Part shown: positions 43,390-50,403 of the stretch, piece by piece
Numbering within the stretch: position 1 is the stretch's first letter
How the letters are laid out: each line of letters starts with the position of its first letter
Assembly (NCBI GenBank): GCA_001029295.1
Contig: LDXJ01000051.1
Location: 1-64,000 of the forward strand
From: Peptococcaceae bacterium CEB3
Lineage (GTDB): Bacteria > Bacillota > Desulfitobacteriia > Desulfitobacteriales > Desulfitobacteriaceae
Length of the DNA stretch: 64,000 bases
Direction of reading: 5' to 3'
Made by a program: the position numbers and the translations under genes
Notes under the pieces: model-generated
Told to the model about the DNA's origin: nothing
The model's input: only the letters and a program-made list of their open reading frames with translations
Databases searched by the model: none

Positions 43390-44403
43390 TCACCGCCTTA
43401 CCGACTGTTTCAGCATCTTTGCCATCTTCAGTGCCGCCACGACGGCAAACAGCAGCACAATGTATATCTGCACATCGGGCATATGCCCGAAGACGTTACT
43501 CTCTATGTTGGCTACAGTCAAAGGTTGAGCCGGGCTTTCCGTCTGAACGGAAATCTTGCTCGGAAGGCTTTGTTCCCCGTCGGTCGCCACAGTGGTCACC
43601 GCGATCTGGTAGGAGGTGTCTGCTGTCAAACCTTGGACTTCATAGGACGTCTGATAAGTGTTCCCTACCACCTGCCCATTCAGCAGCACGTTATAGCTCT
43701 GTGCGTTCGGCACCGGCTGCCAAGCTACCCAGACTGCGTCCGCGGACTTGTTGTAGGCCTGGAGGCCGGTTGGGGCCGGCACGGTGCTAATTGTGAAGGT
43801 CACCGGTTGGGATTGCGGGCCTTCGCGGTTATCATTTGTAGCAGAAACGGCCACGGTATGCTGTCCCGCGGCCAGGTTTTTGAGTGTATCCGTCTGCATC
43901 CCGGCGGTCGGCGTCACCGTTGCCGCTATCTTCCCGTCCAGATAGAGTGTATAGTCCGTAACGTTATAACTGCTCGGCAACGGCTGCCACAAGAGTTTGG
44001 CCGTTGTGCCAGTCGTGGACACCGTGGGAGCGTTCGGAGCAATCGGTACTGGGGACAGGGTAGTAAAATTCACCGCGGATGATTGCGGCGAGTCACCGCC
44101 GGTATTGTTGGCGATGACATACACCGAATAGTTTGTATGCGGCGTTAGTCCCGATAAAGCGGCGGAGGGCTTGTTCGATCCAGCGTACACTTGGCCGTTA
44201 AGATACAGAGTGTATTGCGACGCAGACGTAACCGCCGGCCAGGACACCTGGGCCGCGGTATCCGTTACGGCTGATATGACCACGCCAGTGGGTGATGCGG
44301 GAGGCGGAGGCGGCACTACGTTTACGTCTTGTACTGTAGCCAGGGCCGGCCTAGCTAGTGTCATCAAAAACAGTAGGGCAAGCGCGACTGAGAGCCTTTT
44401 CAT
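43390..44403 (-). CDS. Secreted three-FN3 protein with C-terminal anchor
   Basis: A 337-aa type I membrane protein. Signal peptide (KRLSVALALLFLMTLARPALA), three fibronectin type III repeats of about 90 residues (each with W-P/W-Q-P, Y-x-L/V-Y-L-N-G-x-V and LTPHTNYSVYV lines), and a C-terminal span plus basic tail (IYIVLLFAVVAALKMAKMLKQSVRR). The layout is like pIII-type adsorption proteins: secreted domains held by a C-terminal membrane helix. Function inferred from position. Confidence 0.8.
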   Translation of the reverse strand: MKRLSVALALLFLMTLARPALATVQDVNVVPPPPPASPTGVVISAVTDTAAQVSWPAVTSASQYTLYLNGQVYAGSNKPSAALSGLTPHTNYSVYVIANNTGGDSPQSSAVNFTTLSPVPIAPNAPTVSTTGTTAKLLWQPLPSSYNVTDYTLYLDGKIAATVTPTAGMQTDTLKNLAAGQHTVAVSATNDNREGPQSQPVTFTISTVPAPTGLQAYNKSADAVWVAWQPVPNAQSYNVLLNGQVVGNTYQTSYEVQGLTADTSYQIAVTTVATDGEQSLPSKISVQTESPAQPLTVANIESNVFGHMPDVQIYIVLLFAVVAALKMAKMLKQSVRR

Positions 44404-44467
44404 GGACGTACACCTCTTAACTCTTTAACTGTAAGTGACCCGGACTTCTCCTCTCCTCTTCCCTTCC

Positions 44468-46231
44468 TCACCTCCATTTACGAAAGACTTTTGCGGCCGC
44501 TACCATCATTGGGCTTGCCTTTAGTGCCAAAGCCAAAGCCAGCAGACTTCCCATGGGCAACAACGTAAGACCTATGTTCCCCAAAAGTCCTCCGGTGAGC
44601 ATACTAGCACCCGGAGTTACCAGGGCAGAAACTGTGCTGCTGACAACGTTGCTAGGATACTGGCTGCCATTATGGACCTCTATCACCTGTAGCTGATAAT
44701 TTCCCGGTTTCTCTGTCAGGGTGTATTGGTTCCCGGAGACGTTTGCTACTTGGTTGCCGTTAACCATGACGAGATAACTGTCAGACCCGGAAATTCCCGC
44801 CCATGATAACTGGACATTGTGATTGTCTATACTGACCCTTAAGACAGGTGCTGGCACGGTGGTTGTAACGCTCAAAGGCTGGGAAGCTGGACTCATTCCG
44901 AACTGGTTCACGGCTTTGATAGTGATAGAGTTCATAGAGCCGGGTTGCAGACCCGTGACGGTGTAAGAGGGATTATAGACCACTGGCTGATTGACAGTTC
45001 CCAGCAGTGTTCCGTCTAGGTAGACTTCGTAGCTTTGAGCGTCGGATTCTTTGCTCCAGTAGATGGTGAAAGAGGTATTGGTAATGTTTCCTGCACTTAA
45101 ACCGCTTGGTGCCACAGGTGGTATACCCTGTGTCGTCACAGTGAGGGGAGAGGACAGCTGACTATGCCCCCATATGTTTGCGGCTGCCACTTGGAAACTG
45201 TATGTCGTGTTGGGAGTTAGCCCTGTTACCGTGTAGGTAGTCGCCGTCGTGATTCCGACCTCACTGCCGTTTTCATAGATAATGTAATTGCTTGTGTTCG
45301 GAATGGCCGGCCACGAAAGCTCAACTGAACTCGACGTGACGTTAGGGGCCTGTAGCCCAGTTGGGACAGTAGGGATACTCATGGGCCATTGGTAAGTTCC
45401 CCCGTAGACCCCGATGTTTGCCTGTGTTCCATCTGGATTTGTCCCGGTCCCAACATTTTGCCAAGCGGGAGACGAAATAAGGTACCTCTCTTGATCTGCA
45501 AAGGTAACTTTGAACAGGTTTACGTAGCCTGCAGTGGCATTATAAACTCCTTGAGGGACAAAGGCGCAATTTATGAAGGTATCTTTGGTGTAAAAATCAC
45601 GAGTATTTGCAGATAAAGGGGACAGAAAATCGCAGTTGTTGAATTGAAGCTCAGTAACTGCAGCTCCAAGGGAATTTCCGGCGCAAATAGGGTAAAGGGC
45701 AGGGGATACCGGTCCCGTGTCAAACACGCAGTTTGAAAACAGCAAGTTTATGCGTGCTCCGTCGTAAAAATACTCGTAAAAGCGGTTTCCGTTGTGTGGT
45801 CCGTTGCCGCTTAGAACAAATCTGATACCTACGAATTGATTCAATGAGTCCATTTGCATATTTCCGTTTGACTCGGTCGTTTGAAGATTAAAAGTTACCT
45901 GCCCGTCGTAGCCGGGAGCAGCCATGTAGGTAACACGTTTGTCCGTTGTGAGTATGGACTCCAAACCTCCCGGAATATCGAATGTACCGGCACTCTCAAT
46001 GTAGATAAGGGTGTTGTCCTGGGTGATGGAGGAAAACGCTTTGTCAATGGATTGATACGGATGAGCAGCGGAGCCGCTACCTGTGCTATCGCTGCCGGCG
46101 GCGCTCACATAAATAGTTTGGCTGTAAGTAGCCGCCTTGCCGGGAAGAGGAAAGACAAGTAGGCTCAGGCCGGCCACTAACAACGATATGAAGATCTTAA
46201 TGCGGCGTCCGCCACCAGCCCTGCTTTGCAT
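44468..46231 (-). CDS. Secreted beta-helix/FN3 protein with C-terminal anchor
   Basis: 587 aa. Signal peptide (IKIFISLLVAGLSLLVFPLPGKA); a parallel beta-helix-like domain at about 40-270 opening YVSAAGSDSTGSGSAAHPYQ, the usual start of right-handed beta-helix surface proteins, with NCVF/NCDF/NCAF rungs; three FN3 repeats at about 285-555; then a membrane span and basic end (KVFRKWR). Overlaps the glycosyltransferase gene by 35 nt. The best candidate for the receptor-binding tip protein. A carbohydrate-active domain is possible. Confidence 0.8.
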   Translation of the reverse strand: MQSRAGGGRRIKIFISLLVAGLSLLVFPLPGKAATYSQTIYVSAAGSDSTGSGSAAHPYQSIDKAFSSITQDNTLIYIESAGTFDIPGGLESILTTDKRVTYMAAPGYDGQVTFNLQTTESNGNMQMDSLNQFVGIRFVLSGNGPHNGNRFYEYFYDGARINLLFSNCVFDTGPVSPALYPICAGNSLGAAVTELQFNNCDFLSPLSANTRDFYTKDTFINCAFVPQGVYNATAGYVNLFKVTFADQERYLISSPAWQNVGTGTNPDGTQANIGVYGGTYQWPMSIPTVPTGLQAPNVTSSSVELSWPAIPNTSNYIIYENGSEVGITTATTYTVTGLTPNTTYSFQVAAANIWGHSQLSSPLTVTTQGIPPVAPSGLSAGNITNTSFTIYWSKESDAQSYEVYLDGTLLGTVNQPVVYNPSYTVTGLQPGSMNSITIKAVNQFGMSPASQPLSVTTTVPAPVLRVSIDNHNVQLSWAGISGSDSYLVMVNGNQVANVSGNQYTLTEKPGNYQLQVIEVHNGSQYPSNVVSSTVSALVTPGASMLTGGLLGNIGLTLLPMGSLLALALALKASPMMVAAAKVFRKWR

Positions 46232-47345
46232 ACGTCACCATCCCCCATGCCGTAACCGGAATCCAGCTAAAGAAGAAAATCCCCGACGTTAGAAGATAGC
46301 CAAATGCCGTTTTGCTTTTTATTTTTTCGGCTAATACTGGCAACAAATAAAACACCGGTGTCATCACAAACATGTTGAGAAAATAGATCGGGCCGGTCGA
46401 AATCAGGGAGTAAATAAACGAGACAATAAGAATGACCTGCATCGGCACCCACATGACCGCGTCGAACGCACTTAACGCCGCCCGATAGTTTCCTTTGAAC
46501 CAGTTCCTAAGCGCATATACGAAGAGCGCCGGAACGTATTTGAGCGTCACTTGCGTTTGCCCGCGGATCCAGCGCAGCCTTTGTCTCATCGAATCTTTCA
46601 GATTGTCTGGTTTCTGATCGTACGCGACGGCACCGGCGGCCAAGGCTACTCTTTCCCCCTGCAGGAGCAGCTGGCAGGTATACTCTACATCGTCTACGAG
46701 CGATGTGACATGCCAGCCTATCTTCCTGATTATCTGCGTGCTGATGCAGACGCCGGTCCCGGCCAGCCATACGGACATTCCCAACTGCTGCCGGGTCATC
46801 ATCATACGATACATGTACCAGTACATGTATGCGTTGTTCATGCTCACCCAGGAATCACTGGCGTTCTGCGTTTCTCCATATGCCTGGATCACCTTGTCCC
46901 CCCGGCCCAGATGATAGTCCAAAACCCCGAAGAAATTCCGGTCAATGTGATTGTCTGCATCCAGCACTACTACTGCATCGTACCGGCTTAAATCTATCTG
47001 CTGAAACGCCCATTCCAGGGCGAATTGCTTCCCGCGTTGCAAAACGTTTTTTCTCTCTAAGACTTCGGCTCCGGCGCGCCGAGCTAGTTCCACGGTCCTG
47101 TCCGTGCAGTTATCGGCCACCACAAAAACGCTGAATTGGCCATGGGGATAATCGGCCCCTAGAATCGATCCCACGGACGAGACTATGACTCTTTGCTCGT
47201 TGTGAGCAGGAACAAATACTGCGAAGGTGCTCTTTCCTGGCCCCCTCGGAGTTCCCACTTCCGGCCGCTTGATATGCAGACTGAAAAGCAGAAATGTAAG
47301 GTGGTAGAGGTAATAGGCTAGAATAATTGTCAAGACGATTATCAC
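46197..47345 (-). CDS. Membrane-bound family 2 glycosyltransferase
   Basis: About 382 aa. An N-terminal membrane span is followed by a GT2 catalytic domain with FVPAHNEQRVI, VVADNCTDRT, VVVLDADNHID (DxD-type), LAGTGVCIS, DDVEYTCQL and the processive-type QRLRWIRGQ (QxxRW), then three C-terminal spans. The start is probably a GTG at 47345 behind GGGGG; the frame upstream overlaps a terminator and coat genes. May glycosylate virion or surface proteins, or the host wall. Its place between coat and spike genes is unusual. Confidence 0.85.
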   Translation of the reverse strand: MIIVLTIILAYYLYHLTFLLFSLHIKRPEVGTPRGPGKSTFAVFVPAHNEQRVIVSSVGSILGADYPHGQFSVFVVADNCTDRTVELARRAGAEVLERKNVLQRGKQFALEWAFQQIDLSRYDAVVVLDADNHIDRNFFGVLDYHLGRGDKVIQAYGETQNASDSWVSMNNAYMYWYMYRMMMTRQQLGMSVWLAGTGVCISTQIIRKIGWHVTSLVDDVEYTCQLLLQGERVALAAGAVAYDQKPDNLKDSMRQRLRWIRGQTQVTLKYVPALFVYALRNWFKGNYRAALSAFDAVMWVPMQVILIVSFIYSLISTGPIYFLNMFVMTPVFYLLPVLAEKIKSKTAFGYLLTSGIFFFSWIPVTAWGMVTYAKQGWWRTPH

Positions 47346-47360
47346 TGCATTATTCCCCCA

Positions 47361-47392
47361 AACAAAAATGAAAGCGGCCATGAAGGCCGCTT
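47361..47392 (-). terminator. Terminator between coat genes and downstream virion genes
   Basis: On the minus strand AAGCGGCC-ttcat-GGCCGCTT followed by a T-rich run lies just after the coat cluster and before the glycosyltransferase start. It would give high coat and low downstream expression, as the terminator after gene VIII does in Ff phage. Confidence 0.8.
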
Positions 47393-47449
47393 GGCGTGTT
47401 GACCGGGCACCGGCGGCCCGGGTGCTCCCGGTGGGAAAGAAAGGGATGC

Positions 47450-47602
47450 TTAGCGGCGCCGGCCACCAAAGGCGGTCTTGGCTGCTCCTATGACCATGGG
47501 GGCGGCCATAATGCCGAGACCAATCGCAAGAATCGGCCAAATCGCGGTGAAAACTTGGCCCAGGTAAAGAAGGACATCCGACGCAGAAATACCTAACGAC
47601 AT
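47450..47602 (-). CDS. pVIII-like major coat protein candidate A (50 aa)
   Basis: A 50-residue protein with a strong AAGGAGG site. Short N-terminus with one acid (MSLGISASDVLLYLG), one hydrophobic span (IWPILAIGLGIMAAPMVIG) and a basic C-terminus (AAKTAFGGRRR). Length, single span and basic DNA-facing end match filamentous phage major coat proteins. It has no signal peptide, as in Pf3. Nearly identical to the next gene. Confidence 0.75.
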   Translation of the reverse strand: MSLGISASDVLLYLGQVFTAIWPILAIGLGIMAAPMVIGAAKTAFGGRRR

Positions 47603-47644
47603 GGGGGGCTACCTCCTTTCCAGAAAGAGTGGGACGAGAGGGGT

Positions 47645-47794
47645 TTAGCCGCGTCTGCCAAAAGCAGACTTGGCAGCACCAATAACCATCGGTGCGGCCA
47701 TGATGCCCAGGCCAATTGCAAGAATCGGCCAAATGGCGGTAAAGACCTGGCCCAGATAGTTGAGCACATCCGGAGCGGAAATGCCTAGACTCAC
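47645..47794 (-). CDS. pVIII-like major coat protein candidate B (49 aa)
   Basis: A 49-residue paralog of candidate A: GTG start at 47794 with GGAGGG upstream. Shares SLGISAPDVLNYLGQVFTA and the span IWPILAIGLGIMAAPMVIGA, ending AAKSAFGRRG. Differences between the copies are mostly conservative, and DNA third positions have drifted, so both are under selection. Either may be the main or a variant subunit. Confidence 0.75.
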   Translation of the reverse strand: MSLGISAPDVLNYLGQVFTAIWPILAIGLGIMAAPMVIGAAKSAFGRRG

Positions 47795-47810
47795 TTTGCT
47801 CCCTCCTCTC

Positions 47811-47969
47811 TCAATCGTCTTTGATTTTACGGAAAGCTGCTATTATGCCACCTAACACGAGACCGGCTAGCATTATGGCGAATGCCGGAGCTATGATAGG
47901 CCACAAACTTGTCATTGTAGAACTGAAAGCTTGGTAAAACAGGTTGATATTGTAATTGAGTGTCAACAC
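47811..47969 (-). CDS. Small membrane protein (52 aa) of the coat cluster
   Basis: GTG start at 47969 with AGGTGATG upstream; 52 aa. Polar N-terminus with NYNINLFYQAF, one span (WPIIAPAFAIMLAGLVLGGII) and a basic/acidic end (AAFRKIKDD). Same topology as the coat candidates but diverged; shares the W-P-I motif at the span's start. Confidence 0.7.
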   Translation of the reverse strand: MLTLNYNINLFYQAFSSTMTSLWPIIAPAFAIMLAGLVLGGIIAAFRKIKDD

Positions 47970-47983
47970 TTACATCACCTACA

Positions 47984-48139
47984 TCACCTATTCTGGTAGG
48001 CTTTTAAAATGTGTATAATGCCTCCGAACACGAACAAGGCCAAGAGCGCTCCGATAAATGGCCACAGAAGCGGAGTGAGGCTGCCAAATACATTGGCAAA
48101 CTGTTGGTATACGGAGGTCATATCAACGGTAAAACTCAT
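47984..48139 (-). CDS. Small membrane protein (51 aa) of the coat cluster
   Basis: 51 aa from ATG 48139 with GGGG upstream. N-terminal SFTVDMTSVYQQFANVFG, then WPFIGALLALFVFGGIIHIL and the basic end KAYQNR. Again W-P-F/I precedes the hydrophobic span, so it looks like a diverged member of the same coat-like family. Confidence 0.7.
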   Translation of the reverse strand: MSFTVDMTSVYQQFANVFGSLTPLLWPFIGALLALFVFGGIIHILKAYQNR

Positions 48140-48143
48140 CTCG

Positions 48144-48269
48144 TCATCCCCTACCAAATTTAAGAATTGCCGTGAAGACGGCTAGACCCAAGGAAATGAG
48201 CCCGAGAATGTCTATCAGAAAAGGATTCGACAGGAACCAGAACACGCAGGCGTTGAAATTGTAGTCCAT
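48144..48269 (-). CDS. Small membrane protein (41 aa) of the coat cluster
   Basis: 41 aa, MDYNFNACVFWFLSNPFLID then a second hydrophobic stretch (LGLISLGLAVFTAI) and the basic end LKFGRG. The start is ATG 48269, overlapping the end of the gene upstream; its stop lies just before the next gene's start. Confidence 0.65.
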   Translation of the reverse strand: MDYNFNACVFWFLSNPFLIDILGLISLGLAVFTAILKFGRG

Positions 48270-48270
48270 G

Positions 48271-48381
48271 TCATCGCCACCAGGTTATCAATTTGCCTAT
48301 CAGGTAGCTCGCAATGAACGGAGCCAAGATCACAAAAGCATAGACGGCAAGGAGTGAATGACTGTCCAAGACGGTCCACAT
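48271..48381 (-). CDS. Small membrane protein (36 aa) of the coat cluster
   Basis: 36 aa: MWTVLDSHSLLAVYAFVILA, a continuing hydrophobic segment and a basic end (GKLITWWR). Its ATG overlaps the stop of the upstream gene (TGATG), so it is translationally coupled. Size like pVII/pIX. Confidence 0.65.
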   Translation of the reverse strand: MWTVLDSHSLLAVYAFVILAPFIASYLIGKLITWWR

Positions 48382-48536
48382 CAGATATAACCCTCCCGAT
48401 CGGCAATGTCATAAAGGACCTTGACACCGACTAGGAGCGCGATCACCAGCAGGATACCGGCAATGATCATGTCGCCGTAACTCAGACTCTGTATGACTTC
48501 AAATACGCCATGAGGCGTTTGCACCTGGTAATTCAT
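48381..48536 (-). CDS. Small membrane protein (51 aa), first gene of the coat operon
   Basis: 51 aa from ATG 48536 with AGGTGA upstream. Polar N-terminus (NYQVQTPHGVFEVIQSLS), one span (MIIAGILLVIALLVGVKVL) and an acidic C-terminus (YDIADREGYI). The acidic end differs from the basic-tailed coat candidates and suggests another role, such as a cap protein. Confidence 0.65.
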   Translation of the reverse strand: MNYQVQTPHGVFEVIQSLSYGDMIIAGILLVIALLVGVKVLYDIADREGYI

Positions 48537-48553
48537 GCTAATCACCTACTTGC

Positions 48554-48599
48554 ATTATAGGCATATGATCCAGAGAACCGCAATGAACAAAAACTGTAC
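48554..48599 (-). promoter_or_regulatory. Promoter of the coat operon with shared 19-bp element
   Basis: Minus strand: GTACAGTTTTTGTTCATTG (48581-48599), overlapping -35 TTGCGG (48578-48583), an 18-nt spacer and TATAAT (48554-48559). The 19-bp element matches 39345-39363 at 18 of 19 positions, upstream of the Zot operon. A phage-encoded activator or repressor site is likely. Confidence 0.7.
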
Positions 48600-48604
48600 A
48601 AAAA

Positions 48605-48631
48605 GTGAAGCGCCTAACGTGTGTTAGGCGC
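48605..48631 (-). terminator. Hairpin terminator before the coat promoter
   Basis: On the minus strand GCGCCTAAC-acac-GTTAGGCGC followed by a T-rich run ends the upstream operon (48638 onward) and isolates the coat promoter. Confidence 0.75.
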
Positions 48632-48637
48632 GGTTTC

Positions 48638-49006
48638 CTATTCTTCTTCGGGAGTGTTTCCGGATTTCTTTAATTGCCTGAGCTCGTTTCTGAGCTCCGA
48701 CAAGGCGTGGGGAATGCAAAGGTAGTATCCCAGAAATCCTTCTCGCCCGAAGCGCGTCATGTCTATGGCCCGATATAAGCGCCCCGTGTGAGAACATAGC
48801 ATACATTTTCCGATCTGCGGCATGTTGGCCGCCGCGGCCTCCTCGGCCTCGGTCATTTCAGAGAGGAAAAAGTCTGCGTTTCCCGCTATGACGTACTTGT
48901 TCCAGCACTCAATATGAAAAACTTGTAATTTGCCGTTAAGGCGTCCCATGTGCGCGTCCAGGGGCTGAACTACCTTCTTGCACAAGCCACATTCCATAAC
49001 TTCCAT
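48638..49006 (-). CDS. Small zinc-binding protein
   Basis: A 122-aa protein with two potential zinc knuckles: CGLC...HIEC in the first third and CMLC...CIPH in the second, plus a Glu-rich tail. LIM- or treble-clef-like spacing. Not recognised as a named family. Last gene of the leftward accessory operon. Could be a regulator of the coat promoter just downstream, but no DNA-binding motif is certain. Confidence 0.65.
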   Translation of the reverse strand: MEVMECGLCKKVVQPLDAHMGRLNGKLQVFHIECWNKYVIAGNADFFLSEMTEAEEAAAANMPQIGKCMLCSHTGRLYRAIDMTRFGREGFLGYYLCIPHALSELRNELRQLKKSGNTPEEE

Positions 49007-49064
49007 TGTTTATCTCTCCTTTTTTATTCTTGTTAGGCGAATTTTACATATTCCTCCCGCAATA

Positions 49065-50036
49065 CTATTTAGCAGATATCGGCGGCATATCGTCCCAAGT
49101 CCGCCCATCCAGTAGGCGGCCAGCTTCCTTTTTGCCCCAATGCTTGAAGAAGAAAGGTACACCCGCTTCCTGGCATTGATCCCGTAGGCCCCGCACCCAA
49201 TCCGGATGCATCGGCCGGGCGTTGTGACCCGTCTCGGCACCCGCAATTACCCAGTCGAGCTTTCTAAGACCGTCATACTCATTCGTCATACTAGATTGAG
49301 GGTTCGACGCTTTGCCGTCCCAAGCCGCTAACCACCTTAGACTCACCGGCTCCAACAATGGCTCTGCACTAATAAAACGCACAGCGGCCGGTGTCTGTAG
49401 GAGCAGCGGAATTCGTTCGTCTGCCGTGGTTTGGTTCTCGACGGAGACACCGAACCAGACATTGGGCAGCGGGAATAGCTTGTTAGTATATCCCCAGGGC
49501 TTATATTCACTTCCTGAACTGTTTCTGCCATTTGAATCCCAATCGTGGCACGTCTCAGAAAACACTAATTCGCTGAAAAGCACGTCCGGATCTTCAACCA
49601 TTGCAACCCATTTCATTGTCTGTGCCCAGCGTTGGAGCAAATCTGACGGCGACGAAGATGTGAAATATCGCCGCATCCTTTCTGGACGTTTGGTGAGAAT
49701 CTGAAAGATATGATCCGGTTCGTTCTTAAATACTTTGCACGCCAATATCGTCCCGAACACCTCGTCCAGAAAATAATCCGGCACGTCATCGTGGAACAAA
49801 TCGCTCATAGAATTTACGAAGACACGGCGCGGCTTGCGCCAGTGCAGGGGAGCGTACAGTTTGTCGGGATGAAGGGTCACGCTGAAAGGATCGTGCGCCG
49901 GGTATCCACAGCGCCCAGCAAGACGTTTGGCCATGCGTTCGGCATAGCAATGCCGGCAACCGTCGGATACCTTGGTGCAGCCTGACACCGGATTCCACGT
50001 ATTGTCTGTCCATTCGATTTTAGATTTGACACCCAT
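49065..50036 (-). CDS. Phage Gp37/Gp68-like protein (DUF5131, radical-SAM-like)
   Basis: About 323 aa beginning MGVKSKIEWTDNTWNPVSGC, the hallmark of the Gp37/Gp68 phage family. The Cys cluster GCTKVSDGCRHCYAERMAKR resembles an iron-sulfur site, and VWFGVSVENQ, FISAEPLLEP and VIAGAETG are also conserved. Function not established; related to radical-SAM folds. The start is ATG 50036 behind AGAGGTG. Confidence 0.85.
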   Translation of the reverse strand: MGVKSKIEWTDNTWNPVSGCTKVSDGCRHCYAERMAKRLAGRCGYPAHDPFSVTLHPDKLYAPLHWRKPRRVFVNSMSDLFHDDVPDYFLDEVFGTILACKVFKNEPDHIFQILTKRPERMRRYFTSSSPSDLLQRWAQTMKWVAMVEDPDVLFSELVFSETCHDWDSNGRNSSGSEYKPWGYTNKLFPLPNVWFGVSVENQTTADERIPLLLQTPAAVRFISAEPLLEPVSLRWLAAWDGKASNPQSSMTNEYDGLRKLDWVIAGAETGHNARPMHPDWVRGLRDQCQEAGVPFFFKHWGKKEAGRLLDGRTWDDMPPISAK

Positions 50037-50080
50037 AGTTCGCACCTCTTTTATTCGTTTCTTTAAAGAAAAGGGTTGTT

Positions 50081-50389
50081 TTATCCGCTGTAATACATTA
50101 AGTGGTTCATCTTTCCTTGGAACATTCCAGAAAGAAGGCTTAAATTTTTATCCCTTTCCAGGGCATTAACAATATCTGTCTCTTCAAGCCTCGAATATTC
50201 GAGAAGTTTTTCGTATTTCTCCTTAATCTCGGCATTCAAGCTCTTTAGAACTTCGTTTTCTTTTGACAATTGATGGTTGACATCAATCAGTTCCATTATC
50301 CGTTCTGTGTAACGCTTCATCTCTTGTCTGATTTTGACCTCTTTTTCCTGAAAATGCTTTTCAGCTGCGGTAAACTTTTTGCCTTTCAT
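50081..50389 (-). CDS. Coiled-coil hypothetical protein
   Basis: About 102 aa, almost wholly helical with heptad-like leucines (MELIDVNHQLSKENEVLKSL). Starts at ATG 50389 (MKGKKF). No catalytic motif. Follows the 391-codon gene upstream with little gap. Confidence 0.6.
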   Translation of the reverse strand: MKGKKFTAAEKHFQEKEVKIRQEMKRYTERIMELIDVNHQLSKENEVLKSLNAEIKEKYEKLLEYSRLEETDIVNALERDKNLSLLSGMFQGKMNHLMYYSG

Positions 50390-50403
50390 GACAATTCTCC
50401 CTA

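Noticed and set aside
47396-47732. N-terminal extension of the glycosyltransferase back to 47732
   Set aside because: The extra residues are out-of-frame translation of the two coat genes and the terminator, rich in W, C, R and P with no similarity to GT2 proteins.
37734-48536. Type IV pilus or conjugation apparatus
   Set aside because: There is no prepilin-peptidase motif, no PilB/PilT or VirB4-type ATPase and no relaxase. The single small ATPase and tiny coat-like proteins fit filamentous phage better.
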